Assembly (NCBI GenBank): GCA_028023455.1
Contig: JAQFVV010012509.1
Coordinates: 3,840,590 to 3,904,589 of the forward strand
DNA: 64,000 nt
Source of the DNA: Epiperipatus broadwayi
Taxonomy: Eukaryota > Onychophora > Udeonychophora > Euonychophora > Peripatidae
Direction of reading: 5' to 3'
Shown here: in pieces, positions 11,233 through 24,928 of the stretch
Layout: every line of letters begins with the position of its first letter
How positions within the stretch are numbered: the stretch's first letter is position 1
Program-made: the position numbers and the translations under genes
The notes under the pieces: generated by a model
Database searches by the model: none
Told to the model about the DNA's origin: nothing
The model's input: the letters and a program-made list of their open reading frames with translations, nothing else

Positions 11233-14200
11233 ATGAATATAAAAATAGCGTCATTAAACATCCGTGGATTAAACTCACCGGGAAAAAACTATCAATTAAT
11301 AAAATGGCTTGAAATTATACAACCTCATTTGCTAGGGTTACTGGAAACAAAAATTTATAATAAATCTCAGATTAATCCATCTAACTATCTTAATAATCAA
11401 GGATACTCAGCATTCTCCCAAGCATCATTTTCACCCTCAGCAGGAACAGGAGTAGTGGTAATGAAAACCTGCCCCTTCTATTCATTCAAAATAATATATA
11501 TAGATGCACACATATTAATTATAACACTATATGATAAAACAGTTACATTGAATGTAGCATTTGTTTATTTACCTCCAAATCACACAGTAATTAATAAAGT
11601 CATTCAAATTATAAATTCCAAAATAGCATCCTCATCACATCCATTAATTTTACTTGGTGATTTCAACATGTCATACAATGAGTTTGTCACAAAATGGTTG
11701 CACTTACTAGCCATACCACTCATGAGTGGAGAAGGCTATCTCCCACAGAATTCAGTAACATTTAATAATGGCAGGTTTTCATCATTAATTGACCTGGTCT
11801 TCTACTCACCAGTGTTACATCACATGATCAGCCTAACAATAAAAAACTCATCATTATCAGACCCATTCTGCAATTATTGTTTCACTAAAGAATGATTTTA
11901 TATACAGATCAATAACATCTATTGGAAACACAATTAGAGTGCTTCTTTCATGTCGAACCCCAGAATATTTATTCTCAGAAATTTATATATATCTCTTCAA
12001 ACTTCGAGACATTGAAATGGATCCAGTGCAAACATGGATTGCCTTTGTTAACATTATTTCATATACAATTGATGTCATAACAAGGGCTACCCCAGCCCCT
12101 TCAAGGCTTCTAGCTCTTGTAGATGAAACACACAAAAGAATCACAAACAGTACTACAAATAAACAAGGCTGTTCAAATGTGATTGCCCTGAAGAAACTTT
12201 ATAAATCAGTCTCTGAAGAACTCAAAGAATACCTGGCAATTAAAAAAAGAAAACTCTTTTTGACACAGACACACACATGGTCCAGACACTATATTCGCTG
12301 GGCACTGGGACAAAAGCCATCAACTCGCATACCGACAGCAATTAAAATACAAGAAGATATAATTTCTGGTTACAACATGTTGCTACCCCTCTACACACAT
12401 TTCAAATCCAAACTTCAAGAGAAGAAAAAATTCAGCCCTGCGCCATTTTTTCTCGGTGAGCCAGAAGAAAATATAGTATTTACTCCCAAAGACTTTATAC
12501 AAAAATTAGCATCAACCCCAAACTCCAGTCACCCAGGAATGCATGGTATACCTTGCTTTGTATTCAAGCATTTAGAAAATTTTACTGCTCAGTATCTGTG
12601 TAATCTAGCAAACTTTCTAACAAAAAAGATCCATCATATACATGGATTATACCCTATTTTACTAGTACCATTTATCAAAACACATGAAAAAATAACCACA
12701 CTAAACAATCTAAGGCCCATATCAATGAGCCCTCTGGGTATCAAACTGCTGGAGTCAATCATTAAAGACAAAATAGAACCCTATATCATACCTATACTAT
12801 CTAAAATGCAGTTTGCTAAGAAAGGCTCGTCTACAATGCAAGCAGCCTTTCTATTCAAAACAGTTATTGATTCTGTCAGAAATAATAAAAAATATAGTCC
12901 AGTTGTAATCCAACTGGATATAAAATCAGCATTTGATATGATTCCAATTGAACTCCTTGTTGAAGCATTAGCAGACACAACAATACCAAGATCCTTAATA
13001 TATTTAGTAACCAATCTTCTATTAAGTCGAGAAATACATATTACACTTAATGGTAAGAATTCCCCCTCTTTTGTACCTTACTGTTCAATTCCACAAGGTT
13101 CACCACTAAGTGCTCTTTTTTTTTACTTTCTATATCAATCCCTTACTGAATATGATAGAAAAAGAATTATCAGGCATATACATACCTGGTCTAAAAGCAA
13201 ACATCTCCTGTATTGCCTACATGGATGATGTCTCGATTTTTTTAACTTCTAAAAAACAGATCCCAACTCTATTGAAAATTCTTAATTCATACACTAATAA
13301 ATACAAGCTGGAGTTTAACATGGATAAATCTTCTGCATGGTCAATATATATGGGACAATTTCACACACAACATTTTAAAGGAAAACCCAGCTCTTTTGTG
13401 GGATTCCCCTTCTATTTGAGCAATCTAGAAATGCGTCGACAAATACAAGACAAAATTAAAAATAAAATAGAAAATATAATTGATTCACTATCAAAATCTT
13501 ACCTTTCACTGTATTCAAAAGTGTCCCTGTTTAATCTATTAATTATGACTCGAATCACATACTATTCTCCAATAATACTATACACTAAATCTTTTACTAG
13601 TAAAATAAACTCGTTATGTAGAAAGTTGCTGTGGGGAAAAAAGATTGTTTCAGTTTCACTAAAACGTATTCAAGCTCCTCTAATACAAAATGGTTTAGGA
13701 CTACATTCAATACATATTTTTAACATTCAAAAGACATTAAATCTCATTTCTGCATGTACTTATTTATTTCCATACATGAAAGTGTTCTTCAAGATTACCC
13801 CAACAGATAAACCACCACCAAACAATGGATATTGGAAAACCTTGCTTACACCAATTCTTAACATTCCAAACATTATTTTTTCACCACCGCAAGATAAATT
13901 TAAATATTGGGATGTATACCAGATAATTTGCTCTCCCCTAAATGATAAAAAACCAATTTTAAACATTAATAATAGACAACTAACCCGAAAATTTAAATTC
14001 TGGTCATTAGAACCCAAATATTATGATTTTCTACTCAAATTAAATCTTGAAGCATTGCCAACATTACACTTTTGTAGATATAGAAGGCATTACGTAAATA
14101 CAGAAGACATATGCTGGTTGTGTCATAGAGAAACTGAGACACAAGAACATTTTCTTTTTACCTGCCCAGTATTTGATAATATTCGTTCATCCATACCATC

Positions 14201-14465
14201 ATTGTACAAACAAAGAAATTGTGACATTCAAATTCTTTTACAATCATTTATTAAGGGTAGCTACCCACATATTCGAGCAAGTACTTTTATATTGTTTTCA
14301 CTATGGTGTACAAGATGCTCCTTCATGTACAACAATAATCCAAGAAGACATCCAAACACATTCTGGAACAAAATGGAACAGCTCCGCTTAAGGGATGAAA
14401 AAATTGTATCCCAAAAGATGTACACAGCCACTTGGTCAATATTACAACAGCGCTCAAAATTATAG
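11233..14465 (+). pseudogene. LINE-A ORF2, APE endonuclease-reverse transcriptase, two 1-bp shifts
   Basis: The ATG at 11233 (MNIKIASLNIRGLNSPGK). Endonuclease: N in LNIRG, catalytic E in LLETK (about residue 43), LLGDFNMSY, SSLIDLVFYS, then SDH interrupted by an extra C at about 11864. Second frame 11867-13120: RPISMSPLG, QLDIKSAFDMI, IPQGSPLSALFF. One extra T in a 9-T run (13116-13124) shifts to the third frame, with YMDDVSIFL (catalytic DD), GLHSIHIF and, near residue 960, CWLCHRETETQEHFLFTC (C-X2-C-X8-H-X4-C). The enzyme nicks target DNA and reverse-transcribes element RNA from the nick. Each shift is +1 in a homopolymer, so the copy may be functional if these are consensus errors. No RNase H seen. 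Confidence 0.9.
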
Positions 14466-15066
<601 letters not shown>

Positions 15067-15143
15067 TTCAATTTCAATTCAATTCAATTCAATTTATTCT
15101 ATGAAATAAAACAAAGTACATCACAAATATTTAAAAACTCCAA

Positions 15144-15159
15144 ACAAGAAAAATCTTGT
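15144..15159 (-). other. Conserved 3'-UTR stem-loop of LINE-B
   Basis: ACAAGA-TTTT-TCTTGT, a 6-bp stem with a 4-nt loop, is identical in copy 1 (7637-7652) although the surrounding UTRs have diverged. CR1/L2-group elements are known to use a 3' hairpin for recognition by their own RT, so this is a candidate RT-binding site. Confidence 0.65.
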
Positions 15160-15336
15160 GTGTGGAATTTACATGTAAAAATAAATTAAATAAAAATACA
15201 ATCAAAAACTCAAAAGAACAGTTTAGGAAATAAATAAAATTAATTAAATAAATAAAATAAATGCCAAAATTAATACATACTACACAACCATTGACACAAA
15301 TATTTTTTGAATGATATATAAGAAATATTATTCAGA

Positions 15337-17097
15337 TCAATTGAACATTCCGATCTCAAATTTATTAAACAACTTTGACCCAGAATAAACATATTGTCTT
15401 CTACTAGATTCCTTAAAAAATTTTGGTAAAGGTAATTGAAATTTATTAGAAAGACGAGTATTTAGAACATAAACTCTAGAATTCAGAAAAGGTTTAGCAC
15501 AAAAAATATCAAAAATAACTCTATATTGATATAAGTGATTTACATCAAATAAACCAAATGCAATATAAATATCTCGAACAGAAGAGGAACGAGATCTACC
15601 AAAAATAATGCGCAAAGTATAATTTTGCAAAACACGCAAAGAAGATAAAATATGTGGAGAAGCATTACCCCAAATAATGATATTGTAAGATAAAATACTC
15701 TGATAACAGGCAATGTAAATAAAAATGAGAGCAGACCTAGGAAGAAATTTAACTAAATAATAAAACATATAGTTTAAATTACGTAACCGTTGACAAAGAT
15801 AGGTAATGTGATTTGTCCAGGACAATCTGGAGTCAATATATATTCCCAAATAACAATAATTATCTACCAAAGGAATATTCTCACAAGTACATATACTATT
15901 ATAATGCAAAATATACTTACAGCAAATTTTAATCTTAAGAGAAAAAAAGTACGCTTGTAAGAAAAAAGAATAGCTTTTGTTTTATCTAAATTGACCAACA
16001 ATGAATTATATGCCAACCATTTACCAATTGAGTCCAAATCCTCATTCACTAATTTTTCAAGAAGATTATAAGAAACAGCATTGCAAGATAAAGCAATATC
16101 ATCAGCAAAACCAAAAATCTTAGAATGTAACTTCAATGAAAATAAATCATTAATATAAATTAAAAACAATAGAGGACCAAGTACTGAACCTTGCGGAACT
16201 CCAGAATTAATCAAGACGACATCACTGATAGTACCATAAATATTAGTAAACTGTTTCCTATCATTTAAATAACTCTCCAACCAACTACCAATAGATCCAC
16301 GAAAACCATACAAGTAGCAACGCTTAATCAAAATATTATGATTAACAGAATCAAATGCTTTAGATAAATCAAGATAAATAGCCAATGTTTTAAGTTCCTG
16401 ATCCAATGAAGATGTTAAATACTGAACATGATGTTTTAAAGCATCTAATGTACTTCTTCCAGGAAGAAAACCATATTGATAGTCAGATAAAATTTTATTT
16501 TTAAACAGAAATGACAACATTTGATCCCTAACAATCATTTCCAATAATTTAGAAAAAACAGAAATAATAGCAATTGGCCTATAATTGACCATAAGAGTAG
16601 AATCACCCTTTTTATAAACAGGAGTAATAACATTAACTTTCAGACATTCTGGAAATGATCCAGACTGCAAAGATAAATTAAATAAATGAACTAAAACAGG
16701 CAAAAATGCAACCTTATTTTCTTTAAGCATCTTAGGTGTTATACCATCTAGTCCAAAAGAAGTGACATTTTTTAAACTATCAATTGCTACAGACAACTGA
16801 GATTCAGAAACATCAGAATATAAAAAAGAATTCAAACTTGAATAAGAAGACAAAATCTGCTCAGGCACATCACGCATCGATAAATTTACAAAATACTCAT
16901 TAAACCAATCAGCTAAATATTTTTCATTATTCTGTAACTCAATTAAACTTTCATTATACTTAATACATTTAATACGATCAGGAGAAGATTTTTTAATCAA
17001 AGAATTTATTGTTCTCCATTTCAAAGAAACATTTTTATCATTAAGAAATTCTTGATAATATCTAAACTTCAACTTTCTAATATCAGACTTAATTTCA
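15337..17097 (-). pseudogene. LINE-B copy 2 reverse transcriptase, truncated, one frameshift
   Basis: The N-terminus is lost; reading starts at KSDIRKLKFRYYQEFL. RT motifs in order: VITPVYKKGD, NYRPIAIIS, YGFLPGRSTLDAL, YLDLSKAFDSVNH (about 16350), SGVPQGSVLGPLLFLIYIND, FADDIALS (about 16100, FADD for YADD) and LVNLDKTKAILFSY. A one-base loss in a T run (complement of the A7 at about 15942-15948) shifts into the second segment 15337-15909, with YLGIYIDSRLSWTNHI and a Tyr/Trp-rich tail ending at GMFN. Motif style matches the CR1/Jockey/Rex group. The enzyme would copy element RNA at a nicked target. Inactive here because the endonuclease is missing. Confidence 0.88.
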
Positions 17098-17307
<210 letters not shown>

Positions 17308-17654
17308 ATCTTTGAAAATCATGCCTAAAGGTTTTTTTTTTTCTAAATTACTTCTAATTATAAACGACTTTGAAAGGATTGGTAGAAAATTCTTTTATTT
17401 CTAATTATTGTTCTTTAACTTTAAGAAATTTACTTCATTCAAAATTATGTACAGCCGATATTAAATATTTTCTTGCAGTCAATAAGTAAAAATAGACTTT
17501 CTTTCAATGCAAAATTAATGATTGAGATATGTTATTTTCAATATATAATACATTCTATTTACAAGCTAAATTCTTCCATCGGTCTTTAATATCATTTATG
17601 AAATAAATATCAGCATGGACAATCTTTATATGACCGGCAGTATATATATATATA

Positions 17655-17755
17655 TTCTTTCTTTTCATGTATCATAGCATCAGCCAGGAAGCGAACCCAC
17701 TAACCTGGGATAACTGCTTGTGAAATAGCTGTCGCTGACCTCTCAATGACCAATG
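17655..17755 (-). mobile_element. tRNA-derived SINE, family V, copy 1
   Basis: On the minus strand a Pol III box B-like GGGTTCGCTTCC is followed by a tail of AAAG and AT repeats. It aligns along about 90 bp with the copy at 24838-24928, including the anticodon-arm-like region and the sequence CATTGG at its head. It is a decayed tRNA-like structure, so not a functional tRNA. Confidence 0.65.
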
Positions 17756-18784
17756 CTTGACAGTAATTATTTATTTGTGCTTCTGTGCATATAGATGAAT
17801 CAGCATATATATAAATCATAGCATGGTAATCTTTCAGTAAACTGGTTAATTCTGGAGTCTCTTGGTAAGCTAGCCTATTATAATCATGCCCATGAAAGAC
17901 AAACATACTGACTTATTGATATTTTTGGAAAAGGTATATATCAGGTAAATGTTGACAGTCTGTCAGCCCCATTCAGTCTCTATAGTTTGATAGACTTCAG
18001 GTAGACAAGTAGTCTAGTACATGCATGTGAGCCATAAACCACAGAAAAGCTGGCCCTTACTTTCATGTGAAATCAAACTTCATCATCATAAGAATAACAG
18101 TAGCTGACTTGTACTCTACATCTGCCTTAGATTATAACTTTATAATCTGCCTTTTCATTTCAAACTCACTTTTTATATTGTATGGTGGAATTTAAAAATT
18201 GAAGAGTTTTTTTTATCTTGATCAAAAACCCCCAACAAAAACAAGATAAAATCTCTTTTTAATTCACATGAATATTCTCCAAACAAAACCAGATTGTAGA
18301 ATTCAAAATCCAAGATATATTTTAATAATTTTCATTTAGTGTTACTTAAAAAAATCATACTTATTCAAACTAAAAAATAGATAGAGAATTTTATAATTAC
18401 CACATTATCTATTATAAAATGAAAACAATCTTGTTTTAGATTTTTTCTTAATTATCAAAATCAGAGTTAAATAAAACATTAAATAGACTTTTTTAAATGT
18501 TCATTTTAAAATTCAATAATTTATAATAATTTTAAATACAGTATCAAAATTATTATTTATGCATTAATCTGTTATTTCAGTGTATATTTCTTGTAAATAA
18601 ATATCTACAATAAATTTTGTTTGTAGTTATCTCCTTTCAACTTTATATATATATGAGTGTGTGTGCACATGCACATACACCTCTATGTTGTTCAATGCCG
18701 TGAGACATTATTTTTTCAATATATATTCCATTTCTTCAAATGGACTTTAATCATATAAGTAAAGAAATCCGAAAAAGATAAATG

Positions 18785-18830
18785 GTCCCCAAAATGCATT
18801 TCTTCTCTGTTGACCCAGTTCACAACCTTT
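18785..18830 (-). ncRNA. Decayed hammerhead ribozyme relic
   Basis: On the minus strand GAACTGGGTCAACAGAGAAG then GAAATGCATTTTGGGG corresponds position by position to the intact motif at 63111-63156. The CUGAUGA box is lost, but GAAATGCAT, TTGGGG and the downstream ATTTATCTTTT are kept. Recognisable only by comparison. Confidence 0.5.
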
Positions 18831-20377
18831 CAGGTTTATATCAAATTAATAAAATTTAAATAATGGCGCCAAGCATAACTATGACATCATCATTCCCTCT
18901 CTCAAATGAATATCTTAATGATTATTATTAATAATTTAATAGTAATTTTGGTATCTTTAGATTAAATTATGTATACATATAAGAAATTAGCAAGAGATTT
19001 TAATTGATGACTTATCTTTAAAGTAAGTCTTGATTCATGAAACAAATTAGATATTTTGTTAATTCTTTTAAATGTACTTCCTGAATTAGTTATGCAGAAA
19101 CTAATGTATGGCAACGAATGGCATAAAAAATATGTGGCGTGCTGCTTTTTTAATATACAATTTTTTTAAAGAGACATGTTACATAATTTGTTTTATTTAT
19201 TTTTATTCCTAATATATATGTATAAAGGAAAAACAAGTTAACCAAGTATGTGACAATTTAATTCCCAGAATGTATCTTTAAAATATATAGATGTGGAACA
19301 GTACACTAATGGATGCTATCATCTTCAAAGTACTATCTTTGTGTCTTTCCATATTGACTTAGAAGACATTACCATTGTCAAAAATCATAAGTGAATAGGT
19401 AGGATGACCTATTGGATAGTTGCTTTTTTTGGCTAAAAAATCTCTCACTGTGACTAAATGTATTGCTGTTATAAACTGACTCACTTGTCAGGCTACAATT
19501 TTGAATAGAATCTTATATTCTCTTCAGTATCTCTAATTAGCATTGTTACTGACTTTATTCAACAAATTCTTGTTGAACTAATACCTATTAATAAAAAGTC
19601 ACACAAGAATGATCTTAAATTGTGAGCATTATAGCCAAGCTTTTTAGGACATGTGATCCAAAGATTTCAACTGCATATTTTGTTGTTGAGTCATATTGGA
19701 ATATATTGTTACATCATCCTTAATTATTCTTCGAAACAAGTATATATTTAAAGAAAGATTGGTTGTAATTTTAAACTAATTTTGCTTCTTTTCATTCATC
19801 AAAATCCATGCCTTAAACTTTACAAAAATCTAATGTTAAAATCAACCTAACTATCTCACAATTCATTTGCAAATTCTCAGCTATTAATCTTAGACTTCAT
19901 TATCTGCTGGACCTAGTGCATTCCACATTCTGTTAATATACATCACTGTTGTTCTGGCTGTCCATTTTCAAAGACAACCATCATATTATCCTACTCATCT
20001 TTGAATCATTTAAACTATTTAAACACACTCATCATCTTTGTAGTGTCTTCAATTCATGACACCTTTAGCATTTGTAATTTCCAGTAACATTTTTTTCTGA
20101 GATTCTTACAAAAAATGATGTTAATGTACTGATAAAAATTGTAATCAGTCATTTTCACAGCAAAAGACCCAGTGCTGCCTTTGGTCTATCAGATTACAAT
20201 TACACTCATATAAGTTTAAATATATTAAATCATTAATACTAATGTGATTTTAATACAATTACAACCCAAGTGATCGCTTGTGGTCGTATTGGAAATTTGA
20301 CTGTTACACCTTGTATATATATAAAATGTCCGTTAATTAAAACAAAATTGTAATTATAATAAAAATAATAAATTTAA

Positions 20378-20965
20378 TGGTAACAAACTATTATAAACAA
20401 TTCTTATATCCACAGAAGTACTTTTGGTTAATTTCTTAAACCTGCTTCAACTGCCATTAAATTAAAAAACAAAGTGGAAGCTAATGTCATCAATTCAAAT
20501 CCCACAAATTTTTTATTTTAATGTTAGCAGCTTGTATATTTATTAAATGCATTTTATTCCTATTTATAAAAATTGCCTCCTTAATTTTTCTTTTATTATA
20601 GTTTCTCTCTTCATGAAGAATTTTCACATTTTCAAAATCAAATTTAAATTTATAATTACATGTTTTTCCATGATCAAACAAAACTGAAGGAGACATTAAA
20701 TCACCATTATTTTTACTTTTACATGCTTATATAACAATTTATGCTCCCTCAATCTCTTTTCAAAACTGCACCTAGATTCACCTATATATGATAGCATACA
20801 ATCACAAATATTTGATATATAACATTACATTTCTGCTTGACTAATATGACATCTTTAAAATTATTGACTAATTTATTAATATTGTAAGGCAATTGAGGTA
20901 GGTTTAAGAAATTAACTGAAAGTACTTCTGCAGATATAAGGATTGTTTATAATAGTTTGTTACCA
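20378..20965 (-). mobile_element. Penelope-like element fragment between 78-bp inverted repeats
   Basis: 78-bp inverted repeats at 20378-20455 and 20888-20965 (shared AGGTTTAAGAAATTAAC and GTTTATAATAGTTTGTTACC) enclose a minus-strand GIY-YIG coding remnant. Penelope-like elements often carry terminal repeats in direct or inverted arrangement, which fits. No reverse transcriptase domain is present. Confidence 0.7.
20490..20840 (-). pseudogene. GIY-YIG endonuclease C-terminus of a Penelope-like element
   Basis: Minus-strand reading gives DCMLSYIGESRCSFEKRLREHK (Y-I-G-E-S/T plus RL-EH are hallmark positions), and after a stop or frameshift the ORF 20490-20696 gives HGKTCNYKFKFDFENVKILHEERNY and KRKIKEAIFIN. 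The FDFENVKIL..E.NY.KRKIKEA pattern is typical of the end of the Penelope GIY-YIG domain, which nicks target DNA. The stop between the two parts and the absence of RT make it a relic. Confidence 0.75.
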
Positions 20966-20978
20966 TTATATATATATA

Positions 20979-21946
20979 CACACCTGGGTCTTATTTTACG
21001 CGATAGATAGATTTCTCAGAAAACACACGCAAATGATATCGTGCAAAAATAGATGTAACTTGCCTTGAAAAAGGAGGGATACGGACTGTGATTTTTTAAA
21101 ACTCACGTAAAAGCAAAGCACCAATGTAAAATTTACTTTAAAATTCGTGCAAAAAAAAATAAGGAAATAAAATATGACTAATAAAAAATTTCAAATTTGA
21201 AAAAAATTATTACAAGACAAACTTTTTTTAACTATAATATTTAATTTTATTCAAAACAATATATTTTTATGCATAATTTACAGTAATTTATATATTTTAT
21301 ACACGTTTTAATTATTATTGCTATTTGCCAGTAAACAGGTTCGTTTGCTAACTGATAAATAAATCAGATTCTTCACAAGATGAAATACAACTAGCACCAA
21401 TGTCACTCTCATGTTGTGTTAATTAATGGTTTTCTGGTGACAATGTAATTAGTAATTAATCTAACAACTAAAAATTAAATTCTTATTTTTGTCATTAATT
21501 TTCAATTTTAATTGTGCCCACTGCTATTAATCATCTTTTAAAAATAAACTTGCGGACACTAAATGATTAATAATTGATTAAATGTTCTTTTTTAAAAAGC
21601 AAAAACAGAATGTGATTTAAAATGCAAAATTAACATGCACAATGTTTAAACAAATTTACATTATAATCTTGTAAAATTTAATGTGTGTATACATAAAATG
21701 TGGAAATCATGATTTTAATTTCATTATTGCATAACATCTTACTATTATAAAGCACTGAAAATATTGAAATTACTAAGTTGAAAGTTGAATTTCAATAATG
21801 TGCTATTACTTTCAATATAACGTGAGTGCTTGAAATTTATTATTTAAAGTAATAGCGCAATATTGGAGTTCGACTTCCGTGAAACATGAATCGCGTAACT
21901 TCAAAATCGTGTTAAATAAGTTCGCATAAAAAGAGACCCAGGTGTG
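20979..21946. mobile_element. 968-bp nonautonomous TIR element
   Basis: Ends CACACCTGGGTCT and AGACCCAGGTGTG are perfect 13-bp inverted termini. Homology of the ends continues to about 25 bp (TTACGCGA against TCGCATAA). The interior is AT-rich and has no ORF. Flanks are TATATA on both sides, so the duplication cannot be read. Superfamily unknown. It sits directly beside the Penelope fragment. Confidence 0.7.
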
Positions 21947-22404
21947 TGTATATATATATTACATCCTAACTTCAGAATGGGAGAGAGATGAAAAAAACAT
22001 AAGTATTTAAAGATGAGGTATGCATAAAATTTCAAATGAATCCATTACCACAATTACTTTTGTATACACTATATATTGGTTCTTTACTCTGTTTACATGA
22101 TATATTGTATACTGTATTTTAATCTCTTTTGCAGTAAAGTTTGTTTTTGTTTTCTGTAAGATTTCAATACTGCTCTTAATTGTATCTTTTCCAGTGTATT
22201 TTGAAAATGAAAGCAATTAAACTCATACCTTTTGGCACAAGTTTAGAAACAATCATTATAATAAATACTGAATTTGCTTTCACATAAAATAACTTTTTAG
22301 AAAGTTCATTATCTTTTTTTATCTGAGTCTCATGTCCAAACCAATAAAGCTTATGGTACCAATTGTAGATTCAGTATTATGATGTCATCATAATACCTGT
22401 TTGC

Positions 22405-22530
22405 ACTGCAAGGTTTAGTTCAATGGTAAAGTATCAGACTGGATCAAAAACCTAGGATCAAATTTATTTCTGGCACTTTTGGTGCTTATGAACTCCTTAG
22501 CAGTAAAGGAACTTAATAATTTTAATTTAA
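22405..22530 (+). mobile_element. tRNA-derived SINE, family P
   Basis: Box A-like TTAGTTCAATGG (22415-22426) and box B-like GGATCAAATTT (22455-22465) are about 40 bp apart, as in a tRNA. The head GGTTTAGT is shared with the copies at 45268 and 46501. The cloverleaf is decayed. Confidence 0.6.
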
Positions 22531-22695
22531 AAAAATCTAATGTTTTAAATGGAGTTCACATGATGTTTAATACTACAAGTAATAAAATAAGCTTTGATTA
22601 AAGTCTTAAGCTCTCACAATTTATAATTCTACCACTGCACTAATATGAAGAGCATAATTATTGGTTTTATTATCTTATCACAATATTATCACACC

Positions 22696-22873
22696 ATTTA
22701 CAACTTTCTTAAACACTTTATCAATACTATTTATTTATATCAAAACTAACAGTTTCAACTGTTCTGCAGTCATCATCAGAGCCCTTTACAATCATGATGA
22801 TTGCAGGACAGTTGAAACTGTTAATTTTAATACAAATAAATAGTATTTATAAAGTATTTAAGAAAGTTGTAAA
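22696..22873. mobile_element. 178-bp hairpin element
   Basis: Arms of about 83 bp (ATTTACAACTTTCTTAAA... and its inverse, ACAGTTTCAACTGT) enclose a short centre with TCATCATCAG and CATGATGATTG. Each arm contains a CTGATGA-like box followed by CAGTTGAAAC on the outward strand, similar to a hammerhead core, but the first stem II pair is wrong. Possibly a derived ribozyme-bearing inverted terminal repeat. Confidence 0.55.
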
Positions 22874-24837
22874 TAGTATAATATGTTAAAGTAGAAATCA
22901 ATACGTAGAAAAAAAAGAAGAAGAAAATTATCACAATATTACTAGCATTAACAGTATGATTACAGATGATCTATATTATTCCAATAACAATTTTCTTGGT
23001 TACTTTGCTTGAGTAATCACTGAAGTGCTACAATATTCATGCCTCCAGAATGCATTCTGATATTCAGAGTTGAAACTAATGTATTTATGCATTTAGCAGA
23101 TATTATTTATACCTTTATATTACTCAAGTTAATGGTATTCATTAAGGCTGTAGCCTCAAGCACATGCATATAAAATGTGATAGTAAGGATCTCTACAGGT
23201 CTTAAAACCACAAGCTTACGCATTGGAAGAAAAGAGGGGAACCCTTCTTTACTTCAACCTACTTTCTATTTAAATAGGTGAAAATTTAAAAAAAATCTAA
23301 GATTTTTAACCCAAGCCAATTCATTAGCATAGTTATATAGGACTAATATTAACCTTTCTGAGGGTCACTTCATTATTGGCCAAGTGAGGTAAAACTCAGA
23401 AACTTTTAATTGGTCAATTGACAAACTCTTTGATAGAAATATTTTCATCTTTTAATATATATTAATTTTAGTTTCGTTTTCAAAAAATATATTAATTATT
23501 TGTAATGTTAGGAAAGTAAATGAAAGTTTTTTCAAAAATATATTTTTATTTGTATTTTATAAAAATATTCAAAAGTGAAAAAATCAAAGAAAATATTATG
23601 AGCAAATTACAAGCAATGCAAACGTCATGTATATCTTTTCCAGATTTACCGTTACAAATTTTTTAAGAATTTTTTAGTAAAATGTTAGCATTTTTCTAAA
23701 AATAATTATATTTTCAGCATATTTTAATCAAAATACATTGTGATATTTAAATAAATGTCAGAAAAATATTATAAAACATTAATCTTTCTTTGAAAATTAA
23801 ATAAACAGCTTGGGGCAATCTAAACTCTTGACAGGATGTCAAAATTATTGCTATTGCTGGTTTCTTTTTCAATTTACAATCGTGTAAATTATACAATTTT
23901 TTAATAAAACCTTACTACTTTTGTAAAATAACTATATTTTCAACAAATTTTATGAAGATAATTTATAATATGTACAAAAAATAATTAAAAAAGCACTCTA
24001 AAATATATATTTTCAATTTCAGCGGTGAAAAAATATTTATTGGAATCATCAGGCAATAAGCATCGAGAATGGATGGCCCAACCAATCAGCACTGGCCTTC
24101 TTCTTTTGTTAAAGTTAAAACACTCCTAGTATTGATTTTTTATTTGTAAAATAATTCAAGAGAGAGCAGCATCTTATGGGACTTTTTCTAAAGTTTCTAA
24201 TAAGTATAAATACATCACCATAGCTAAAAAATGGCCAATTTAGAGTGATCCAAAGCCTTTGATGCAACAATGTGTTGAACCCCATACAAGGGTTAAATCT
24301 TGTTTCTATTTTACAAAGCATCTTTTAATGAGATTTTACCTTTAGTTCATGCATTTTTTGCAATATCTTTAACAGAATATTATTACCATATGCACTAATT
24401 TACCTATAGTAGTTATACCATTTTTCTTTTTTAACATTCAAATATAACAGTTTAGTTATGCAATGCAATTTATCAGCGCCTTAAAAAAAGTTAGGGTTAA
24501 AGTTAGTATTTGAATAGAATAATATAGCATATATAAATGTTTAAAATAATTTCCTGGTTTATATATACATATATCAGCATACACTATGCCCAAATGATTG
24601 CATCAATTCAAATACCAAACAGATAGTAATAATACACTAAAAATGAGTCTTACAGATGATTCTACAAACTTCCACAAACCTCTACACGCTGAGAATACTA
24701 ACGCATTAATCTATTTATTTAATAAACGCTGATGATAACTTCTAAAACTTTTTCTGCAAAAAACTACTTTTTATGAAAGATTTCAATCCTTGGCTATTCA
24801 TAACTATCTATTGTAACCAACTCTCAGACATTTTTTT

Positions 24838-24928
24838 TCATGTGTTGTAGCATCGGCCAGGAAGTGAACTTCCTGACCTGGGACAACTGCTTGTAAGGCA
24901 GCTATGCTGTTCTCTCAACCACCAATGA
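24838..24928 (-). mobile_element. tRNA-derived SINE, family V, copy 2
   Basis: Minus strand: TGGTTGAGAGAACAGC (box A position), CTGC-CTTACAA-GCAG (intact anticodon-type stem-loop with TAC, Val-like) and AGTTCACTTCC (box B position), then an A-rich tail. It is the better preserved of the two copies. Confidence 0.65.

Larger units (their letters stand above)
15067..17097 (-). mobile_element. LINE-B copy 2, CR1/Jockey-group non-LTR retrotransposon, 5'-truncated
   Basis: About 2.03 kb on the minus strand. The 3' end (left) has TTGAA-type pentamer repeats running into TAA block 4. The 5' end (right, 17097) stops inside ORF2 at a TGA/ATG run followed by TAA block 5, so the endonuclease is missing. 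The RT is well preserved. TAA repeats on both sides of a truncated copy show that the target itself was a TAA array. Confidence 0.9.
21947..24837. other. AT-rich noncoding DNA with SINE and hairpin debris
   Basis: Apart from the SINE at 22405 and the hairpin at 22696, I see only AT-rich unique-looking sequence. ORFs here are short and show no family motif. Confidence 0.55.

Noticed and set aside
24040-24075. ATCATCAGGC as an antisense hammerhead box
   Set aside because: No GAAA partner within range.
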